From Aphanocapsa lilacina HA4352-LM1 (GTDB taxonomy: Bacteria; Cyanobacteriota; Cyanobacteriia; Gloeobacterales; Gloeobacteraceae): 64,000 nucleotides of DNA. The translations under genes and the position numbers were made by a program. How positions within the stretch are numbered: the stretch's first letter is position 1; each line of letters opens with the position of its first letter. The notes under the pieces were generated by a model that was given only the letters and a program-made list of their open reading frames with translations, made no database searches and had not been told where the DNA came from. Location of the stretch: NCBI GenBank assembly GCA_019359725.1, contig JAHHGR010000015.1:1-64000 (forward strand). Reading direction: 5' to 3'. This document shows, one piece after another, positions 30,700-40,489 of this stretch.

Positions 30700-31097
30700 A
30701 GTCCCGTGCCTTTCCCGCCATTGGCATTGCTGCAGCAAGACGCTCTGATCGGCTGCAATTGTTCTATCGAATGCTGTCGTCTCCAAAAAGCGTCCAACGT
30801 GTCAAACGCATAGAGCGCATACGTCTGATACCTCCGGCTGCGGAGATTATATTCCTTAATTGGCGCGATTGGCCAACGAATATGCAAAGGCTAGGCGACC
30901 CCGCAGCAAAGCGCTTCGCAGGGGCCTAAGGACGCATCTGGCCCATAGCGGGCGATCCCGCAATTTTGCCCGGCCATATTGCCTGTGCACTCCCAACAAA
31001 GATTGAAGGTGCAATAGCAGTTTTTAATCGATCAGGAGATGGTGTCGGCCGGGTTTGTCATTTAGTTTGAACTAATAATTGCAGCTATAAATTTAGG

Positions 31098-31568
31098 CTA
31101 CTGAGGGATCCGCATCTCGGGGAAGTCTCTAACGAACACACCCATATCGCTGCCGAGCGGGTAGCTCCAACCCGGTTCGCAGCGGCCGACCACCATCGAG
31201 ACGCGCCGGAAATGATCCGGGTAGCGGCCAGGATCGCACACGTATACCCAGGGTGCTTTGATCACCGGCCAGAACATCGCTTTGCCTTCGTTGAGCACCC
31301 CGGGCACTGGTACCGTCTCCGGCGTGCCGTCTCCAGTGCAATCGACGGCAAGGTTGGCTTGATTCCAGCAGGTGGTGGTGCCCGAGCGGTTGAACGTCGC
31401 CACCTGGGATCGCCAGTGGGCCAATAGTTCGACCCCCTGGGCGGTCGCTTCGACGTTGGCATCGCGAATGACGCCTACGGTGGTGGTTGCGGCCACCGCC
31501 CCTAAGATCGACAGCGCCGCGAGGGCAATCACCATCTCGAAGAGCGTAAAGCCGTGGGAACTTCTCAA
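31098..31568 (-). CDS. type IV prepilin-like / pseudopilin
   Basis: MRSSHG|FTLFEMVIALAALSILGAVAATTTVGVI: prepilin cleavage motif with E at +5. Confidence 0.85.
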   Translation of the reverse strand: MRSSHGFTLFEMVIALAALSILGAVAATTTVGVIRDANVEATAQGVELLAHWRSQVATFNRSGTTTCWNQANLAVDCTGDGTPETVPVPGVLNEGKAMFWPVIKAPWVYVCDPGRYPDHFRRVSMVVGRCEPGWSYPLGSDMGVFVRDFPEMRIPQ

Positions 31569-32140
31569 GGTGAGCCTCCTTGGGGAGTGCGGGTCAAAAA
31601 GAGGATAGCCACCCGCAACTGCACCTTGCCCGCCTCGGTGGAGTCGAACTCGTAGGAACGCAAGGAGACACTGCCGCGGCTGCGGGTGTGCAGCCCGTCC
31701 AGATCGGCCAGAAAATTCCAGATACTGCTCTCGCTACCGACGGTACTTGCGGTGCAAAGCAGCTCGCCCGCCTTAGGTTGACGGTGAAACTGCACCGCGA
31801 GCACCAGCGATTCACGCGCGGCAAGGCGGGTGAGCAGCTGCAGCGCCTGGACTTGGCTGTTGAGCTTGAGCGCCTCCAACTGGCTTGTCTGGCGGCGCAA
31901 CCGGCTAAGGCGCTGTTGCAGCCCGACGGCACTGAGGCCCGCATCTTGGGCAAGGGTCTGCTCTTCGCGGACGGCATGGTCGATCTGTACGTAGAAGTAG
32001 CTGCTGAGCAGCAGGGCGAACGCACCGCTTGCCAGCGACAGCCAGCCGACCCAGCGGTAGAGTTCAGGAATCCTTAGGCCGCTGCTGGGTCTGGAGGCGG
32101 TTGGCGAGGTCGATTTCGATGGGGATAGAAACCTGGTCAC
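31565..32140 (-). CDS. PilO/GspM-like bitopic inner-membrane protein (start approximate)
   Basis: Single TM (WVGWLSLASGAFALLLSSYFYV) followed by coiled coil (LQQRLSRLRRQTSQLEAL) and ferredoxin-like-size domain; ATGA overlap with downstream pilin gene. Confidence 0.65.
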   Translation of the reverse strand: MTRFLSPSKSTSPTASRPSSGLRIPELYRWVGWLSLASGAFALLLSSYFYVQIDHAVREEQTLAQDAGLSAVGLQQRLSRLRRQTSQLEALKLNSQVQALQLLTRLAARESLVLAVQFHRQPKAGELLCTASTVGSESSIWNFLADLDGLHTRSRGSVSLRSYEFDSTEAGKVQLRVAILFLTRTPQGGSP

Positions 32141-33110
32141 GGGTGCGGACCCCAAAATGAAGGTCGCCAAGCTTGCCGAGGTGCTCGAATTTGCCCAGCG
32201 ACTGCAGCACAGCGATTGGGCTGCCGACGACGGTGAGTTGGAGTTTGCGCCGCTCGGTGAGGATAACCTTTTGGAGGTAGGCACCTTCACCGACATGACG
32301 TCTTAGCAAACCGGCCAGCCGGGTGCTAGGAATGTGCCCGGAGCGAGCACGGCTAAATTCGCTCTCCAGGCCGGAGTGGCGGGTTTTGCTCGCTTTTAGC
32401 TGCGCCTTAAGCGGGGTCAGCTCCGGCTGCAACAGGCCCGGCCCATAGGTGGCCAGGGCTTGCCGGATCTGCCACCATTGCCCGGCACTCCAGCCCCACA
32501 GGCCGATTCCCGCGAGGGCAAGCGCCAGGGTCTGCTGGCGGGCGCTCAGCAGCACCAGCGGCAGCGCCCGCTTGCGACTGGTGCCCGCCTCCAACAGGGC
32601 CGCGAGCGTGACCGGATGGCCGGCGAGCGGAATGACCAAGGCTCCTAGTTTGGAGTCTTCCCCTTCCGGAAAGCGGCGAATGCCCAGGTAATACACCGGC
32701 TCGCCGTCGTCGGTGCTCAGTAACTCCACGGCCCGTGCCAGGCTGCCGGCGCTGCGCGAGCGCAGGGCGGCCAGTCGTTCGATACCGCCGTCGCCGATGC
32801 GGGCTACCTCGACGTAGGCCTCCTGGGCTGTGGACAGATCGACAATCGCCACGAAGGGCGGCAGCCGCCGCACCTTACGGACCACCGCCCGCAGCGCGGC
32901 AAGCATCAGCGGGTAGGCAAATTCCGGACCTTTAACCGGCGGGCGGGCCGCCTGCCAACGGATGTCGACCGGCCCCACCGCGTCGGGGCGCCAGGAGCCC
33001 GGCGGCTCCGGCGCCTCCGCCGGGGGTGTCTCCCACTGGGAGGTCGCCAGGTAACAGGCGGCTCCGAACCGACAGCCGACGACGTCTTCCTCGGTGCGCA
33101 GCAGTTGCAT
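32064..33110 (-). CDS. GspL-like / PilM-N-like protein
   Basis: N-terminal cytoplasmic region, single TM (LALALAGIGLWGWSAGQWW), periplasmic alpha/beta domain; position between pilin and PilO-like gene. Confidence 0.6.
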   Translation of the reverse strand: MQLLRTEEDVVGCRFGAACYLATSQWETPPAEAPEPPGSWRPDAVGPVDIRWQAARPPVKGPEFAYPLMLAALRAVVRKVRRLPPFVAIVDLSTAQEAYVEVARIGDGGIERLAALRSRSAGSLARAVELLSTDDGEPVYYLGIRRFPEGEDSKLGALVIPLAGHPVTLAALLEAGTSRKRALPLVLLSARQQTLALALAGIGLWGWSAGQWWQIRQALATYGPGLLQPELTPLKAQLKASKTRHSGLESEFSRARSGHIPSTRLAGLLRRHVGEGAYLQKVILTERRKLQLTVVGSPIAVLQSLGKFEHLGKLGDLHFGVRTRDQVSIPIEIDLANRLQTQQRPKDS

Positions 33111-33115
33111 GGCAC

Positions 33116-33631
33116 TTAGAGCGCCGCTGTAAAGGGCGAGGTGCCGACGCCGCCGGTCTGGCTGACCACCGGGTAGGCTCCCTCCCCGAAACCGGTGCCG
33201 CTCACCGAAGAGGCGGAGCAGGTGTTGGTGGCGCTCGCCTGCCCGAGGGCCGCCGCCGCCCGGTTTTTGATGTTGCCGGGGACTTTGTTGTCGGGGTTGC
33301 ACAGGTCGGTGAGCGAAATTTGCATCGGCAAGGGCCGGAAGTTGGTGCCCAGAACCGGTTTGAGAATTTCGATATTTGCTGCGTCCTCCGGACCGCTCAG
33401 GGCATTGAAAGCACCGATGGAGGTGGTGTCGCCGCGGGCGACCACCGAGTCTCGCCATTGCATCATCTTTTCGAGGGCGGCGACGGTCGCTTCTGCCTTC
33501 GAATCGCTGCTCAGGCTGCTCAAGGTAAAAAATGAGGCCAGGGCCAGGAAAATCAGCACGATCATCGCGATGGTCAGTTCGATGACCGTGACACCGCGGC
33601 GGTTGCGCTTGCGGACGTTCAGCTGAGACAT
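33116..33631 (-). CDS. type IV prepilin-like major pilin candidate
   Basis: MSQLNVRKRNRRG|VTVIELTIAMIVLIFLALASFFTL; basic leader, G^ cleavage, E+5, paired C-terminal cysteines. Confidence 0.85.
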   Translation of the reverse strand: MSQLNVRKRNRRGVTVIELTIAMIVLIFLALASFFTLSSLSSDSKAEATVAALEKMMQWRDSVVARGDTTSIGAFNALSGPEDAANIEILKPVLGTNFRPLPMQISLTDLCNPDNKVPGNIKNRAAAALGQASATNTCSASSVSGTGFGEGAYPVVSQTGGVGTSPFTAAL

Positions 33632-33658
33632 GGTGGAATCCTCCCTTGTTGGGTAACG

Positions 33659-34753
33659 TCACTGGAGTTTGGGCAGCACAACCGAGAACTGGATAATAAA
33701 AGCTTCCAGAAATACGACTGTCGCTGCGATGGGCAGATAACCCAGGCCCTCAAAGATCAAAGCGGTGGTGCCGGCCCCCCGCAAAGTCTGGTCGACCAGG
33801 GCTTCGCGCCGCGCCTCGATAGCCCCGATGCGGGTCTGGGGTTCCATCGATTCGAGGGTGGCAAGAAAGGCGCGCATCTCCGGGCGGATGCGCTCCAGGC
33901 ACAGGCCGCGCCGCAAAAAAGAGCGCACGGTGTTGCCTTCGATCTGCATGTGGCGGCCGATCCCGGCCAGCGAAGCGCTCAGATAGAAGCCGGCCACCCC
34001 CGCCGCCCGCTCGAGGCTGTCGCCGAAGAGCACCCCGGATTTCAACAGCACCTGCAAAGCCCCCAAAAAGCTCAGCCAGCGCAGGTCGAGGAGCACCTGC
34101 AAACTCGAAAGGCGGGCGGAGAGCGCTTCGAGTTGGTGCAGTACGCGCGGCTGTTTGAGCCCCCACACTCCGCCGACGAGCAATCCCGCCTGCAGGAGCA
34201 CCCACAGCCAGGGCCAGTCGTGGATGAAGCGGACGATGTCCGCCTGCAGGGCAAAGATGGCGTACTGAGAAAGATCCCGCCCTTCGATTTCCTTGAGGAT
34301 GGTGCCCAGTTGGGTGGCGCTCACCCCCACCAGGACCGCCTGCGAGAGCAGAAAAATAAATAGGATGCGCCGGAGTGGGCCGAAGACTTTGCCGCTCAAT
34401 TCGACCTCGACGCGCAGCGAGCGCTCGAGTACCGGTACGATGCCGTCGAGTTGACCGCGCAACTCCGCCTCGCGCACGCAGCCGGTGAGCATCGCCGGAA
34501 AACGCTTCGGAAAGCTCTGCATCGCCCGGGAGACAAACACTTCCGAGCCCTCGCGGGCGTAGCGGAACATCAACTGGGCGACCTCCAGCCAGGCGGGATC
34601 GTTTTTGGCCTGGCCGATCTCCACCAGTACCCGGCAGCGGTCAATGGGCTTGCCCAGGGCCGCGTTCCAGAGGTATTGCTGCAATAAGTCCAGCGTTTTT
34701 TGCCGATTCCAGGTTTTGATTTCGAAGCGGCGCCAGGAGGATGCAGCAGTCAT
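33659..34753 (-). CDS. GspF/PilC-like inner membrane platform protein
   Basis: Repeated domain with TMs; LRVEVELSGKVFGPLRRILFIFLLSQAVLVG and ...ALIFEGLGYLPIAATVVFLEAFIIQFSVVLPKLQ; gene context. Confidence 0.75.
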   Translation of the reverse strand: MTAASSWRRFEIKTWNRQKTLDLLQQYLWNAALGKPIDRCRVLVEIGQAKNDPAWLEVAQLMFRYAREGSEVFVSRAMQSFPKRFPAMLTGCVREAELRGQLDGIVPVLERSLRVEVELSGKVFGPLRRILFIFLLSQAVLVGVSATQLGTILKEIEGRDLSQYAIFALQADIVRFIHDWPWLWVLLQAGLLVGGVWGLKQPRVLHQLEALSARLSSLQVLLDLRWLSFLGALQVLLKSGVLFGDSLERAAGVAGFYLSASLAGIGRHMQIEGNTVRSFLRRGLCLERIRPEMRAFLATLESMEPQTRIGAIEARREALVDQTLRGAGTTALIFEGLGYLPIAATVVFLEAFIIQFSVVLPKLQ

Positions 34754-36615
34754 AGTGTCACCTCCGCCTCGCGACGCGACAACAGCCGCATCGCCTGCCG
34801 GTCCTCCTGCAGATGGGGTGCGACTTTTTCCCAACTCACCAGCCCACCGTGGCGGCGCTCGGCGTCGAGCATCCAGGCGGCGGTGCGCCGGTAGGTCTGC
34901 TGGTGCTGAACCTCGGCGGCTGCCAACAACTCAAAGACGGTGATCTCGGGGCGCAAAAAGTGCTCAGCCAGGGCCGGTACATAGATAGCCTCGGTGAGAG
35001 GAACGCGGTCGGCCAGATAGCCCAACAGCGGTCCTTCGCTGCGGCAGGTGCCCCGGCCGCAGCCGGGACCGGGCCGCCGCCATAGTCGGATTTGCCATTG
35101 CAATGCCTCGCGCAGAGGCTCCGGTACCGCTTCGACGATTGAACAGTGGGGGCAAACCCGCGGCAGGAGTCTCTGGCAGTACACATAGCCGGTGGTCGAG
35201 ACGAAGGCGGCGATCTGGGCGTGGCCGTCGCGCTCCGATTCGCCGCGCAGCAAGTTGCGCAGCCGCTCGGTAAAGCGCACTGCCCGGTTGGTGTGCAGTG
35301 TGGTGAGCACCAGTTTGCCGTTGGCGAATCCGAGAATGCGTTGGGCGGTGTCGCGGTCGTTGATTTCTCCGAAGATGATGTCGCCCGGGTCGTTGCGCGT
35401 GGCAAAACGCGACCAGCCCAACCAGTCGTTCTGCTCGGTGACTTCGTATTGGAAAATGCCCTCGATCAGCCGTTCGATGGGGCTTTCGAAGCTGTGCACA
35501 TGGTGGCCGCGGCGGGCGCGCAGCAATCCGACATTCTGCAGCAGCATCGACTTGCCGGAGTTCATCGAACCTGCCACCAGGCTGATGGCCGTCTCCAGAT
35601 CCAACAGACACAGCATCTCGGTGTCGGCGATGCGCTCCATCTCGCTTAAGACCTGTTCGGGCGGCTCCTCCTGGGTAGGCCACAAGCCGGTGATGCTGCG
35701 GTAGATGCGCGGGTGCAAGTTCATGCGCTCCAGGGGAATAAACCCCGCCTGGCTGATCACCCGCAAGCCGATTTCCCAGTCGCCGCCGTCGCCGGGACCG
35801 AGGGGCGCCATCACGAGGCGCATCGTCTGCAACTGGCCGCTGCGATCGGCCAGGGTGACGTTGCCGTACTGGATGCGCCGCTGGGAAATTTCGCAGTCGG
35901 CCGCCGAGGCGAGGCGGGCGAACATCTGACGGCCGCGGCCTTCGAGATCGACGCTTCCCCAATCGAGTTCGCCGATTTCTTCGCTGATAAGCACGCGCTC
36001 CTCGCCGATATGGGCAGCGACGTGGGCGCACCGGCCGCCGCGGGTAAAAAGCCGTACATCGGACGCTTCGTAGGCCAGCAGCACTTCGTAAAGCTGAATA
36101 ATCAGGCTGTCGGCGGGCGACTCGCCCCAGCGGAGAATCTTGTCCGCCGATTTGGCGGAGGTGGCCTGCAGCGTGGCCTGGCTGCCGCTTGCAATCTGGC
36201 GGCGCAACAGGTTGAACAACTCGATTTTCTCTGGGACATAGACCGGTAGCGCCTGCAGTTCGGCCTGCTCAGCGACCGTGAGGGGGCTTACGGTGAGCAC
36301 CGAGCGGCGGCCTCCGTGGGGGATGACCAGATGCCCGAGGCTCGCCCAGTTCTTCTCGATTTGCTGCATTTCGATTTGATCGATCTGCTCTGCACGCACG
36401 ATCCCATCCACCGAAAAGAAGACGGCGGCGCACTGATCCCAGAAGCGCTTTTCATCGGCTACCTGCTGACAGGCAACCTGAAAAAAGCGCGTACCACTGG
36501 TGCGGTAGAGTTCTTCAAGAACCTGGCGTTCGGTCTCGCCGGTACTCACCGCGCCAATGAAGCGTTCGATACGATTGTGAGTTCGGGCAGGTGGGGAACT
36601 TTTCACGGCTGTCAC
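34750..36615 (-). CDS. GspE/PilB-family secretion ATPase, divergent
   Basis: Walker A AGSMNSGKSMLL, Walker-B region RNDPGDIIFGEINDRDTAQ, His box GKLVLTTLHTNRA, four-Cys motif CPHC...GPGCGRGTC. Confidence 0.9.
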   Translation of the reverse strand: MTAVKSSPPARTHNRIERFIGAVSTGETERQVLEELYRTSGTRFFQVACQQVADEKRFWDQCAAVFFSVDGIVRAEQIDQIEMQQIEKNWASLGHLVIPHGGRRSVLTVSPLTVAEQAELQALPVYVPEKIELFNLLRRQIASGSQATLQATSAKSADKILRWGESPADSLIIQLYEVLLAYEASDVRLFTRGGRCAHVAAHIGEERVLISEEIGELDWGSVDLEGRGRQMFARLASAADCEISQRRIQYGNVTLADRSGQLQTMRLVMAPLGPGDGGDWEIGLRVISQAGFIPLERMNLHPRIYRSITGLWPTQEEPPEQVLSEMERIADTEMLCLLDLETAISLVAGSMNSGKSMLLQNVGLLRARRGHHVHSFESPIERLIEGIFQYEVTEQNDWLGWSRFATRNDPGDIIFGEINDRDTAQRILGFANGKLVLTTLHTNRAVRFTERLRNLLRGESERDGHAQIAAFVSTTGYVYCQRLLPRVCPHCSIVEAVPEPLREALQWQIRLWRRPGPGCGRGTCRSEGPLLGYLADRVPLTEAIYVPALAEHFLRPEITVFELLAAAEVQHQQTYRRTAAWMLDAERRHGGLVSWEKVAPHLQEDRQAMRLLSRREAEVTL

Positions 36616-38000
36616 TTGAGCGGCGTGATCCCGGAGGTGGGTTTGTGGCTGGCAAATTCGGGGGGCAGGTTGCGGGGACTGTCGGCGGCGGGAGCTTGCG
36701 CTTCGAGCAATTCCGCCCCAGCGAGGGGCTGTTCCTGGATGACCGGCTCGATCATCACCAGCAGCCGCTGGTCCTTGACCACCCGGTTGGAGGACTTGAA
36801 CAGATCTCCCAAAATTGGAATGGCGCTCAGCACCGGCACCCGGTACTCGATATTCGCTTCGTCGTGGCGGGTGATCCCACCCAGCAGGGCGACGCCGCCG
36901 CTGTCGAGGCGCAAATTTGGGATATCGATGGAGTTGGTATTGATTACCAGACCCTCCCCGGATCCCTGGGGATCGGAAAAATCGCCGCGCACCGAGATGG
37001 CGACCTGCTTTTTGGAGGGCAGGACCATCGGGGTGAGGTTGAGGGTGGTGCGGGCGTTGATCGCCTGGGTAGAACTGAGGGCAGTGCCGTTGGAGACGAT
37101 GGTCTGGGGAATGCGAAACTGAACATTCTGGCTGATGGTCGCCGTCTCGCCGTCGCTGACCACCAGTTGTTGATCGATAAGCGTCTGCAGGGCGTTGACC
37201 TGCTGAAGCAGCTGCAACTGTAGAACAATGTTTGCAAATGTCAGAGTGAGGGCAGAGCGGTTGGGCAGTACGCCGTTGTTGCCCAGAGGGGCGGTGCTCA
37301 AAGCTCCGGCCCCGGCCGCAAGCCCCGAGTACTGTGGAAACGCGCTGCCTCCCAACGCCCCGCCGCTGCCGAGATCCAGGCCGAAGCGGCCCATCGCCAC
37401 CGGACGGCCGAAGGCGTCGTACGAACCGGAGGTGATCCCGGTGCCCAGGCTGAGGCCGCGTTCATTGGCGACGCTGTCGTTGACCAACAGCACCCGCAGC
37501 CGGATGACCACCTGGGCGGGAGCACTCAGCTTGTCGGAGACATAAATAATGTTGCGGCTAGCCCGAGAGCGAAAGGCCCGAAAGCCGATGATTTCAAGGA
37601 TTTCCTTGAGTTGGGCGTAAGCGTCGAGGCCCTGAAGGTTGCTGAAGCTGAGATTAAACTGCGATGGCAGCGGGATGTCGATGCGTTTGCCGCGGGGATT
37701 GGGGTTGGCAAGGCCGGGGGTATTGGAGGTGGTGTTGACGACATTATTGCCGGAGTAAACGTCCCCTTCGGGCCGGGACTGTTCATTGGGCGCCTCCGTT
37801 CCCGTGGCGGCTCGCCCCTGGCCCCGTTCGATGAACACCACCGTCAGGCCCGCCTGGGAGGCCAGATCCTGGATGAAGTCCCGGGCGGAGACATTGCTTT
37901 GGGCTGAGAGGTTGAAGGTGCTGCTCTGGGCGCAGGCCGGAGCGCCCGCGAGCAAAACCACCAGTGCCCCGGTTACCAGAGGTAAGGTGCGAATGTGCAT
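36612..38000 (-). CDS. secretin (GspD/PilQ-like)
   Basis: Signal peptide; C-terminal secretin signature EYRVPVLSAIPILGDLFKSSNRVVKDQRLLVMIEPVI. Confidence 0.92.
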   Translation of the reverse strand: MHIRTLPLVTGALVVLLAGAPACAQSSTFNLSAQSNVSARDFIQDLASQAGLTVVFIERGQGRAATGTEAPNEQSRPEGDVYSGNNVVNTTSNTPGLANPNPRGKRIDIPLPSQFNLSFSNLQGLDAYAQLKEILEIIGFRAFRSRASRNIIYVSDKLSAPAQVVIRLRVLLVNDSVANERGLSLGTGITSGSYDAFGRPVAMGRFGLDLGSGGALGGSAFPQYSGLAAGAGALSTAPLGNNGVLPNRSALTLTFANIVLQLQLLQQVNALQTLIDQQLVVSDGETATISQNVQFRIPQTIVSNGTALSSTQAINARTTLNLTPMVLPSKKQVAISVRGDFSDPQGSGEGLVINTNSIDIPNLRLDSGGVALLGGITRHDEANIEYRVPVLSAIPILGDLFKSSNRVVKDQRLLVMIEPVIQEQPLAGAELLEAQAPAADSPRNLPPEFASHKPTSGITPLK

Positions 38001-38010
38001 GGGGTTGGGG

Positions 38011-38868
38011 TCAATAAAGGGGTGTGATTTGCTCTGGGCTGGGGACGGGCGGTGGCACAGACGATTCGAGCCGGGCGAATGCTTCCGGGGGGCTGCCGGT
38101 GGTTGCCACGCTGCTCACCAGACTGAGTTCCACCGCCCGGCCGTCCGCCTGGCGCACTCGCACGCTATAGCGGCCCAGGCTGGTATGCGCCGAGACCACG
38201 GTGACGGAGCGTGGGCCGCTCTGGCCGGGAGCGAGTTGCACCCGTTCGCCTTCGACCTCAAGCAGTACCACCCGCTCGTTGCCGCCAATCAGGGCCATTT
38301 TTGTCTGGCCGGCCTCCTGGGAGGGGCGCACCGGCGGCGGCAAGGGCGTAACACGATTCAGGGAGGGAGGGGCGGCAAGGGGCGGCAAAGGGGGCAGTTG
38401 GCGCACCGGCGGCGGCAGCATCTGGGCAAAGCGCGGGGGCGGCGGCGGGGGCGGCAGGGTCAGGACCGGCCGGGGAGGACCCTCCTGTTCTTCAAGTAGT
38501 TGTTCGATACTGGTCTGCACCTCAGCACCTTTGCGGGCGGCTTCGCTTTGCACGGAGTTTGCGGTGCGCTCGATTTGTCGGTCGAGGGTGTGCCGTTGGC
38601 GGACCAGCCACCAGTCTTGGGCAAGGGCGTACCCCCCGCCCGCCAGGAGCAGCATACCCGCGAGCACGAACAGCACCGGTCTTTGCCACTGCCGGGGGCG
38701 CACCGGCTCGATGCCGTCCCACTCCGGGTCCGGTACGAGCGGTTCGCTCGCCGCAGCGTCGCGCCCACTCAGCAAGGGGGCAATACTCGGCTCCGATGAC
38801 TCTGGGATAAAACCCGCCTGTGAAGGCGAATCGAACCGTTTTTTCCACTGTTCGCGCAAAAATGTCAT
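38011..38868 (-). CDS. GspC/PilP-like bitopic proline-rich protein
   Basis: TM LFVLAGMLLLAGGGYALAQ, Pro-rich linker, C-terminal HR-like domain KMALIGGNERVVLLEVEGERVQLAPGQSGPRSVTVV. Confidence 0.65.
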   Translation of the reverse strand: MTFLREQWKKRFDSPSQAGFIPESSEPSIAPLLSGRDAAASEPLVPDPEWDGIEPVRPRQWQRPVLFVLAGMLLLAGGGYALAQDWWLVRQRHTLDRQIERTANSVQSEAARKGAEVQTSIEQLLEEQEGPPRPVLTLPPPPPPPRFAQMLPPPVRQLPPLPPLAAPPSLNRVTPLPPPVRPSQEAGQTKMALIGGNERVVLLEVEGERVQLAPGQSGPRSVTVVSAHTSLGRYSVRVRQADGRAVELSLVSSVATTGSPPEAFARLESSVPPPVPSPEQITPLY

Positions 38869-39503
38869 GGTGATTCACCTGTCATCTGGTGAGCATCGGG
38901 ACGGCGGCTACCGGGGCAGACCCGTCCCTGGGAGCATTGGCGCCCCTGCGGCTCGCAGCAAAGAACGGCTTCTGGATAATTGAGCAAAATGTGGTGCCAG
39001 AGCGAGCCGGGTTGCGCCACCCGATAGCGGCTCGACAACGGAAGCGGCTCGACCCCCAGCGACTGCAGGTAGTCGTGGCGGTAGCGGGCGAGGCCCAAAC
39101 CGAAGGTGCGTCTGGAGCGTTGTAGCCGCTCGATGCAGTTGCGCACCCTGGCCATATTTTGAGGATCGATATCGGGGTGCACCAGCGTCAGCAGTCGCAC
39201 CTCCGGCTCACCGGGGATGGCACTCTGGTTGCTGATGAGGGCCAGTTCCTCCGCCTGAATCACAAGCAGGTCGCCGCGTTCGAGCCAGCGGGTGCGCCAG
39301 AGGCGAAAAATATGCATCAAAAGCGTATCTTCTGCGTAGCTGCGGCCCCCGGCCACCCGTGCTCCCACGACCACATCCTGCAGATGGATGGGCGGCCGTT
39401 CCGGATGCAATTCGACATGGGGCGGTTGTTCGCCCTGCAGACTGCCCTCAACGATAAACCATCCCTCCGTCGCCCGGATGATCAAGCGCCCTACCTTGGT
39501 CAT
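38865..39503 (-). CDS. unknown protein of the filament locus, Cys-rich C-terminus
   Basis: ATGA overlap with 38011-38868 ORF; C-terminal CCEPQGRQCSQGRVCPG; no recognised domain. Confidence 0.65.
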   Translation of the reverse strand: MTKVGRLIIRATEGWFIVEGSLQGEQPPHVELHPERPPIHLQDVVVGARVAGGRSYAEDTLLMHIFRLWRTRWLERGDLLVIQAEELALISNQSAIPGEPEVRLLTLVHPDIDPQNMARVRNCIERLQRSRRTFGLGLARYRHDYLQSLGVEPLPLSSRYRVAQPGSLWHHILLNYPEAVLCCEPQGRQCSQGRVCPGSRRPDAHQMTGESP

Positions 39504-39507
39504 AGCC

Positions 39508-40302
39508 TTACACCGAAGCTTGGACGTCGTACCAGGCCGCCTGACGGGCGGCCTCCGCGAGCATGCCCGCGGTCATACCCGCACTGGTCAGATACGTACC
39601 GACATAAGCCTCGAAGCTGGCGCTTTTAGGATCGAGGTGGGCGGCTTTTTCTAAGAAGCGCTGTAGCCTTGGAAACTGGCGCAGCTTACCGCGGTGGCGA
39701 ACGATAGCGTCGAGATCGGTGCCGGCACCCAGGCGGGGCTCGACGCTCAAAGGTTCGCTGGCCGGACGCAAGGGTAAAGCCGGGACCACGGCGGTCGGTG
39801 CTGTCGCATCCATGGCGAGCCCGGGTCGGGCAACTGTGACGAGTGTATCGGCGCGCACCGCGAGCGGGGCCACCGCAGGATCGACGTTGACCCGCGGCAC
39901 TTCGATGGTCGCGGGCTGCTCCGCGACCACCCCACCGGGCAGTACCGTGGGTGTCGAAGGTTCCGGGGGCGCCTGAGCCGCAGAGTGGCGCACCGAGCGC
40001 AATTGGGCCAACTCGCCCCTGAGGCGGTCGATAATCGCCTGCTGCTCCTGGTCACGGCGGACCATCAACTCGATGATCCGCGCCTCGCTCATCAGCAACT
40101 CTTCGCGGCGCACCGCCTGCTCCGGCCCAAAATACTGGCTTGCCGGATTGGTCTTGAAGATGCCATGCTTTTCGAGCACCTCCAGCCACCGCGCCTGGGC
40201 GGGATTGAGATCTTTAAATCGCGAGGGAGTCGCAGCAGGCGGCGGCGTCTGAAGGCTCGCCACCTGTGGGGGCTCGGGGGGCAGCGGAAGGATAGGCGCC
40301 AT
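39508..40302 (-). CDS. unknown protein of the filament locus, Pro-rich/coiled-coil
   Basis: ORF start codon of the minus-strand operon; coiled-coil RREELLMSEARIIELMVRRDQEQQAIIDRLRGELAQLRSV. Confidence 0.65.
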   Translation of the reverse strand: MAPILPLPPEPPQVASLQTPPPAATPSRFKDLNPAQARWLEVLEKHGIFKTNPASQYFGPEQAVRREELLMSEARIIELMVRRDQEQQAIIDRLRGELAQLRSVRHSAAQAPPEPSTPTVLPGGVVAEQPATIEVPRVNVDPAVAPLAVRADTLVTVARPGLAMDATAPTAVVPALPLRPASEPLSVEPRLGAGTDLDAIVRHRGKLRQFPRLQRFLEKAAHLDPKSASFEAYVGTYLTSAGMTAGMLAEAARQAAWYDVQASV

Positions 40303-40489
40303 GTCTACTCCTGAGGAATTTGCCCTGTCTGGGATGCAATGTCCGGATTGTGACAAATTTCCCACGTGTGGTCAAGGGCTGGATCAAGTTTTTCCGGTAT
40401 CGATGGTTGTCCAGGTGCCACACACTCCCGGCGGTAGCCGATCTTGCCTGCGGCAATATTTTGGTAAGGTGGTGGCAGCGCGATAGCTT

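Noticed and set aside
30890-30930. GC-rich imperfect hairpin (CCCCGCAGCAAAGCGCTTCGCAGGGG) upstream of glgP
   Set aside because: Imperfect pairing and no U-tract; cannot assign as terminator or ncRNA.
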